Positions 23,788-26,508 of a DNA stretch of 26,508 bases are shown here, one piece after another. The notes beneath the pieces were generated by a model. The model saw only the letters and a list, made by a program, of their open reading frames with translations, ran no database searches and had not been told where the DNA came from. Made by a program: the position numbers and the translations under genes. Source of the stretch: an uncultured Clostridium sp. (GTDB lineage Bacteria > Bacillota > Clostridia > TANB77 > CAG-508); the NCBI GenBank assembly GCA_900551615.1, contig URWN01000018.1, forward strand, positions 1 through 26,508, read 5' to 3'. The stretch's first letter is position 1; each line of letters starts with the position of its first letter.

Positions 23788-26218
23788 ATTCTTTATTTAA
23801 AAATTTACAAACAACTACACTCATATCATCTTTAGCTGTTCCATATCCATTATCAATAGCCTCATTTAAAACTAAATCTGCTATTTTTTTAGTATTATTG
23901 GTTTCTATATCTTCAAACAAATATTTAACCCATAATTCTTTATTTTTGTATTCAACATTAGAATCTAAAATACCATCTGTACACATAAGCATAATTTCAC
24001 CAGAAGATATATCTCTATCAAATGTTTGTAAGTTTGTCTCATTTATAATGCCTGCTGGAAGTGAATTTGCTTTAATAAGTTGAACATTATTTTTATTCTT
24101 TATGTATGTTGGACATGCTCCACTTTTTATTAATTCTATATTTCCATTATATAAATCGATAATTGCTATATCTAAAGTTGCAAATATTTCTTCATTTTGA
24201 TTTATTAAGCTTGAGTTTATTAGCTCTAATGATGTTTTTTTGTCAAATCCTGAAAGTAATAAATTCTCTAACATTTTTAAAGCCTTATTACTACTTTGTC
24301 TTGCTTCTTCTCCTGAACCCATTCCATCACTTAATGCTACTAAATATTTTCCATCTTTTAATTTTATACTTAAGAAGCTGTCTCCAGAAATTGTACTATT
24401 TGTTTTTGTTGTTTCAGAATTTCCTATTGCCATTACAAATTTATCATCTGATAAAAAATTAAGTCTTGTTCCAATACTTGCTTCTTGATTTAAAACTATT
24501 TTTTCTTTTAAAACTTCTGTAAGTATTTTTTCAATGTAGTCTGTATCTGTGATATTAGATTTTTCCATATATATTTCTACTAAAAATCTATCTTCTCTTT
24601 GTACTGAAATTTCTTGTATTTCTATGTCTTTTTGTTTTAATAATTCAACAATTTGCTTTTTCTGTTTTGTATATTGTTCTTCGTTTTCTATATTCTTTTC
24701 TATGTTTTCTGCTATATTTGAAATTGCTTTTGAAACACCTTTTAATTGTGTTTCTATATTTTTCTTATTTTCTTCAAATTTCTTTTGCCATACAAAGTTC
24801 GATTTACTAATTTTGTATGACATATTTATGACTCTTACCATTTGTGAAATATTTTCTTCTAAATATTCACTTATTTGATTATCATCAAATCCTACTATGT
24901 AACTGTTACATTTTGCAAATATTTCTAATAAAGATTTTCTTGTCATTTCTTGCTTGTCCACTAATGTTTTAAATATTTCGTCAACGATTGGTCCATCTAC
25001 TTTTAAAATGTCTTCATATAACATGTTATTTTCATAACCACTTAAATTATCCAATAATTCTGAAACAAATATGTCTTTGTTTGATTGTATTGGTTCTTGT
25101 ATTTGCTCATTTTCTTGTATTTTATATGTTTTTGCCATCTCTTGAATTGTGTCTGAGACATTATTTAGTCTTTCTGCTGTTTCTTTACTTTTATTTAGTG
25201 CTCTGTCTGGAAATACTGGTAATAGTTTTGAATTTCCAACAAATTCTTTTATATTTATTTGTACTGATTTTGGTACTGCAAGTAATCCAATTGATGCTAT
25301 TAATATTTCTTTAAAGTGTATTAATTCAACTGTGTATCCATTTGATACATATGCTAAAACAATATTTCCTAAACAAAATCCTACTATTACACCTGGTTTT
25401 CCAAATTTGTTTAATATTCCTGCTATCATTCCAGAAATTGCATATGCTGCTACCATTATTGGTTCAGATGATGTTATTACACCTAGTGTTACGCCTATTG
25501 TGACACCTGCTGTTGTTCCTACTAATACTCCGTTTTTCCAACCTAATATTAGAACTATTAATATACTTAAAATATTTCTAATTGAAAATCCGAAAACACT
25601 TAAATTTCCAAATGCTCCTACTGATATTGCTAACATTAGACTTGCACCTAAAATTTCCTCAATTGAAAATGCTTTTGCCTCAAAAAAGTCTCTAAATACT
25701 ATTATAGAGTTTACAAATATTTTATAAAATACTATTGTTATTATTGAAAAACATATTATTGATAACACGTCATACAATGTAAAACCTGACATTCCAACCT
25801 TTGCTAGTTGAATTATTAATGTTGATATAAATATATTTTTTGCTAGATTTACTTTTTCGTTTTGATCTTCTGTATTATATTTAGGCTTTATTATAAACAT
25901 TGTTACTATTAGTACCAATGCTGTTAATATATATGTTAGTGCTCCACTTATCCCAAATTTTATTGCATTTCCTATTATTGCAAATGCCACTATCCCTAGT
26001 AATGGAACTGAATTTGAAATACATGCTCCCAATATACTGATACTAAATGGTGAAACTTCTCCTGTTATTCCTACCATTGATATCATTAGTGATATTGCAT
26101 ATATTGGTATGTTTTTTATTGAAAATACGTTTGAAAATATGTCTATTTTCTTTTTTTCTTTTTTTTCTTCTTCATAGCTTTGATTGTCTATTGTGCTTTC
26201 ATTTATATTTTGAAACAT
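23786..26218 (-). CDS. spoIIE: Stage II sporulation protein E (PP2C phosphatase)
   Basis: 810 aa from ATG 26218 (AAGAGGTGG upstream; the GTG at 26227 is inside the RBS). The N-terminal ~330 residues hold about ten membrane helices. A central region (about 340-560) is helical and charged, as needed for FtsZ contact and oligomerisation. The C-terminal PP2C/SpoIIE domain shows LSDGMGSGEEA (Mg-binding D near 631), KSGACPTYI, CTDGILD (near 747) and KDDMSVVV (near 797). It dephosphorylates SpoIIAA-P, releasing sigma-F in the forespore, and acts in polar septation. Length and motifs match B. subtilis SpoIIE. A perfect TGACGAA Spo0A-type box lies upstream. This is the clearest evidence that the organism sporulates. 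Confidence 0.95.
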   Translation of the reverse strand: MFQNINESTIDNQSYEEEKKEKKKIDIFSNVFSIKNIPIYAISLMISMVGITGEVSPFSISILGACISNSVPLLGIVAFAIIGNAIKFGISGALTYILTALVLIVTMFIIKPKYNTEDQNEKVNLAKNIFISTLIIQLAKVGMSGFTLYDVLSIICFSIITIVFYKIFVNSIIVFRDFFEAKAFSIEEILGASLMLAISVGAFGNLSVFGFSIRNILSILIVLILGWKNGVLVGTTAGVTIGVTLGVITSSEPIMVAAYAISGMIAGILNKFGKPGVIVGFCLGNIVLAYVSNGYTVELIHFKEILIASIGLLAVPKSVQINIKEFVGNSKLLPVFPDRALNKSKETAERLNNVSDTIQEMAKTYKIQENEQIQEPIQSNKDIFVSELLDNLSGYENNMLYEDILKVDGPIVDEIFKTLVDKQEMTRKSLLEIFAKCNSYIVGFDDNQISEYLEENISQMVRVINMSYKISKSNFVWQKKFEENKKNIETQLKGVSKAISNIAENIEKNIENEEQYTKQKKQIVELLKQKDIEIQEISVQREDRFLVEIYMEKSNITDTDYIEKILTEVLKEKIVLNQEASIGTRLNFLSDDKFVMAIGNSETTKTNSTISGDSFLSIKLKDGKYLVALSDGMGSGEEARQSSNKALKMLENLLLSGFDKKTSLELINSSLINQNEEIFATLDIAIIDLYNGNIELIKSGACPTYIKNKNNVQLIKANSLPAGIINETNLQTFDRDISSGEIMLMCTDGILDSNVEYKNKELWVKYLFEDIETNNTKKIADLVLNEAIDNGYGTAKDDMSVVVCKFLNKE

Positions 26219-26508
26219 CCTTACCACCTCTTAAACTTTTATAGCATCATTTTACTACTTGTCCTTTGTATTTTTTGTCTTTTTTAGAAAGTGATTTTAA
26301 AAAAGTTTTTTACATTTTGTGATATATAATTTATTTTTTCTTTATTATTTATCTGTTTATGCTTTCTATTCTATTATAATTTGACGAATTTTGCAAGATT
26401 TTTTGTATTTTAGTTTTAATTTCATCTTCCAAACAGTTACAATTCACAGTCCGTAAAATTATTGTTTGTGTGGCACCCTCTTCCCCTTGGGTAATTATAT
26501 ATATTTGA
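26219..26508. other. 290-bp non-coding region upstream of spoIIE
   Basis: Holds the spoIIE RBS and promoter candidate. At the edge, 26436-26508 is less AT-rich (acagttacaattcacag, then tggcaccctcttcccc). Its start faintly resembles the terminus of the palindromic element at 3103 and may be the end of another repeat or gene beyond the window. Confidence 0.4.
26373..26388 (-). promoter_or_regulatory. Candidate Spo0A box and -10 element for spoIIE
   Basis: TGACGAA (26382-26388, plus strand) matches the 0A-box core TGNCGAA. A TATAAT (minus strand, 26378-26373) lies beside it with no good -35, as in an activator-dependent promoter. The box is closer to the -10 than in known Spo0A-activated promoters, so this pairing may be wrong. 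Confidence 0.4.

Noticed and set aside
25149..25727. Plus-strand 192-aa frame opposite spoIIE
   Set aside because: It is antisense to conserved SpoIIE membrane helices, with low-complexity composition and no RBS; a shadow of the real gene.
1..26508. DGR reverse transcriptase, Avd or template repeat inside the window
   Set aside because: No ORF carries RT motifs and no second copy of the variable-region sequence was seen by eye on either strand, so any DGR core must lie outside.
1..26508. CRISPR array or tRNA/rRNA genes
   Set aside because: No regularly spaced direct repeats and no tRNA or rRNA signatures were found.
26436..26508. Third copy of the palindromic element at the right edge
   Set aside because: Only about a dozen bases (gttacaattcacag) loosely match the element end, with indels; too little to call before the window stops.

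Overview
The window is AT-rich DNA (coding bias towards A/T-ending codons, very AT-rich spacers) from a spore-forming member of the Bacillota, most likely class Clostridia. SpoIIE, a SleB-type cell-wall hydrolase, a Clostridia-like RpoB with an acidic tail, strong GGAGG ribosome-binding sites and TTGACA/TATAAT promoters all fit this. No species can be named from the sequence alone.

Layout. 1-2436: the right end of a palindromic repeat, a large prepilin-like FN3/Ig surface protein (minus) and a divergent XRE repressor, sharing a promoter region with two operator-like palindromes. 2529-3857: tadA, a complete 237-bp copy of the palindromic repeat, an unlisted 53-residue membrane protein, a terminator, and a palindromic repeat that supplies the rpoC stop codon. 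3858-11228: rpoB and rpoC (minus), separated by a GC-rich structured spacer and preceded by a leader of about 270 nt; rplJ-rplL are not adjacent. 11635-14188: a small-multidrug-export family membrane protein (plus), then an exoA and AI-2E-family permease pair (minus). 14341-17208: a G5/SleB-type wall hydrolase (minus) and lemA-htpX (plus). 17305-19294: a short remnant of an Rpn-type nuclease and a second prepilin-like protein ending in an SUMF1/C-type-lectin-like domain. 19609-23606: a probable operon of a WG-repeat membrane protein, an unknown tail-anchored protein, acpS and tatD. 23786-26218: spoIIE with a possible Spo0A box upstream.

The most notable signal is at 18150-18287. The last ~140 bp of the second prepilin-like gene jump to about 54% GC, with 21 of 36 codons ending in C, in an otherwise very AT-rich gene. 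They encode the Tyr/Asn/Ser/Asp-rich ligand-facing end of an SUMF1/C-type-lectin-like fold. This is what the variable region of a diversity-generating retroelement (DGR) target looks like. No reverse transcriptase or template repeat lies in the window, so they would have to be elsewhere. The same gene has a frame break between its well-placed RBS/ATG and its prepilin helix, so it may be switched off, phase-variable or mis-assembled.

The two prepilin-like proteins share the same N-terminal anchor module but carry different exposed domains. This suggests a family of surface proteins built on a common anchor, one member under an XRE switch and the other probably under DGR diversification. Core genes (rpoBC, tadA, exoA, acpS, tatD, lemA-htpX, spoIIE) look intact.
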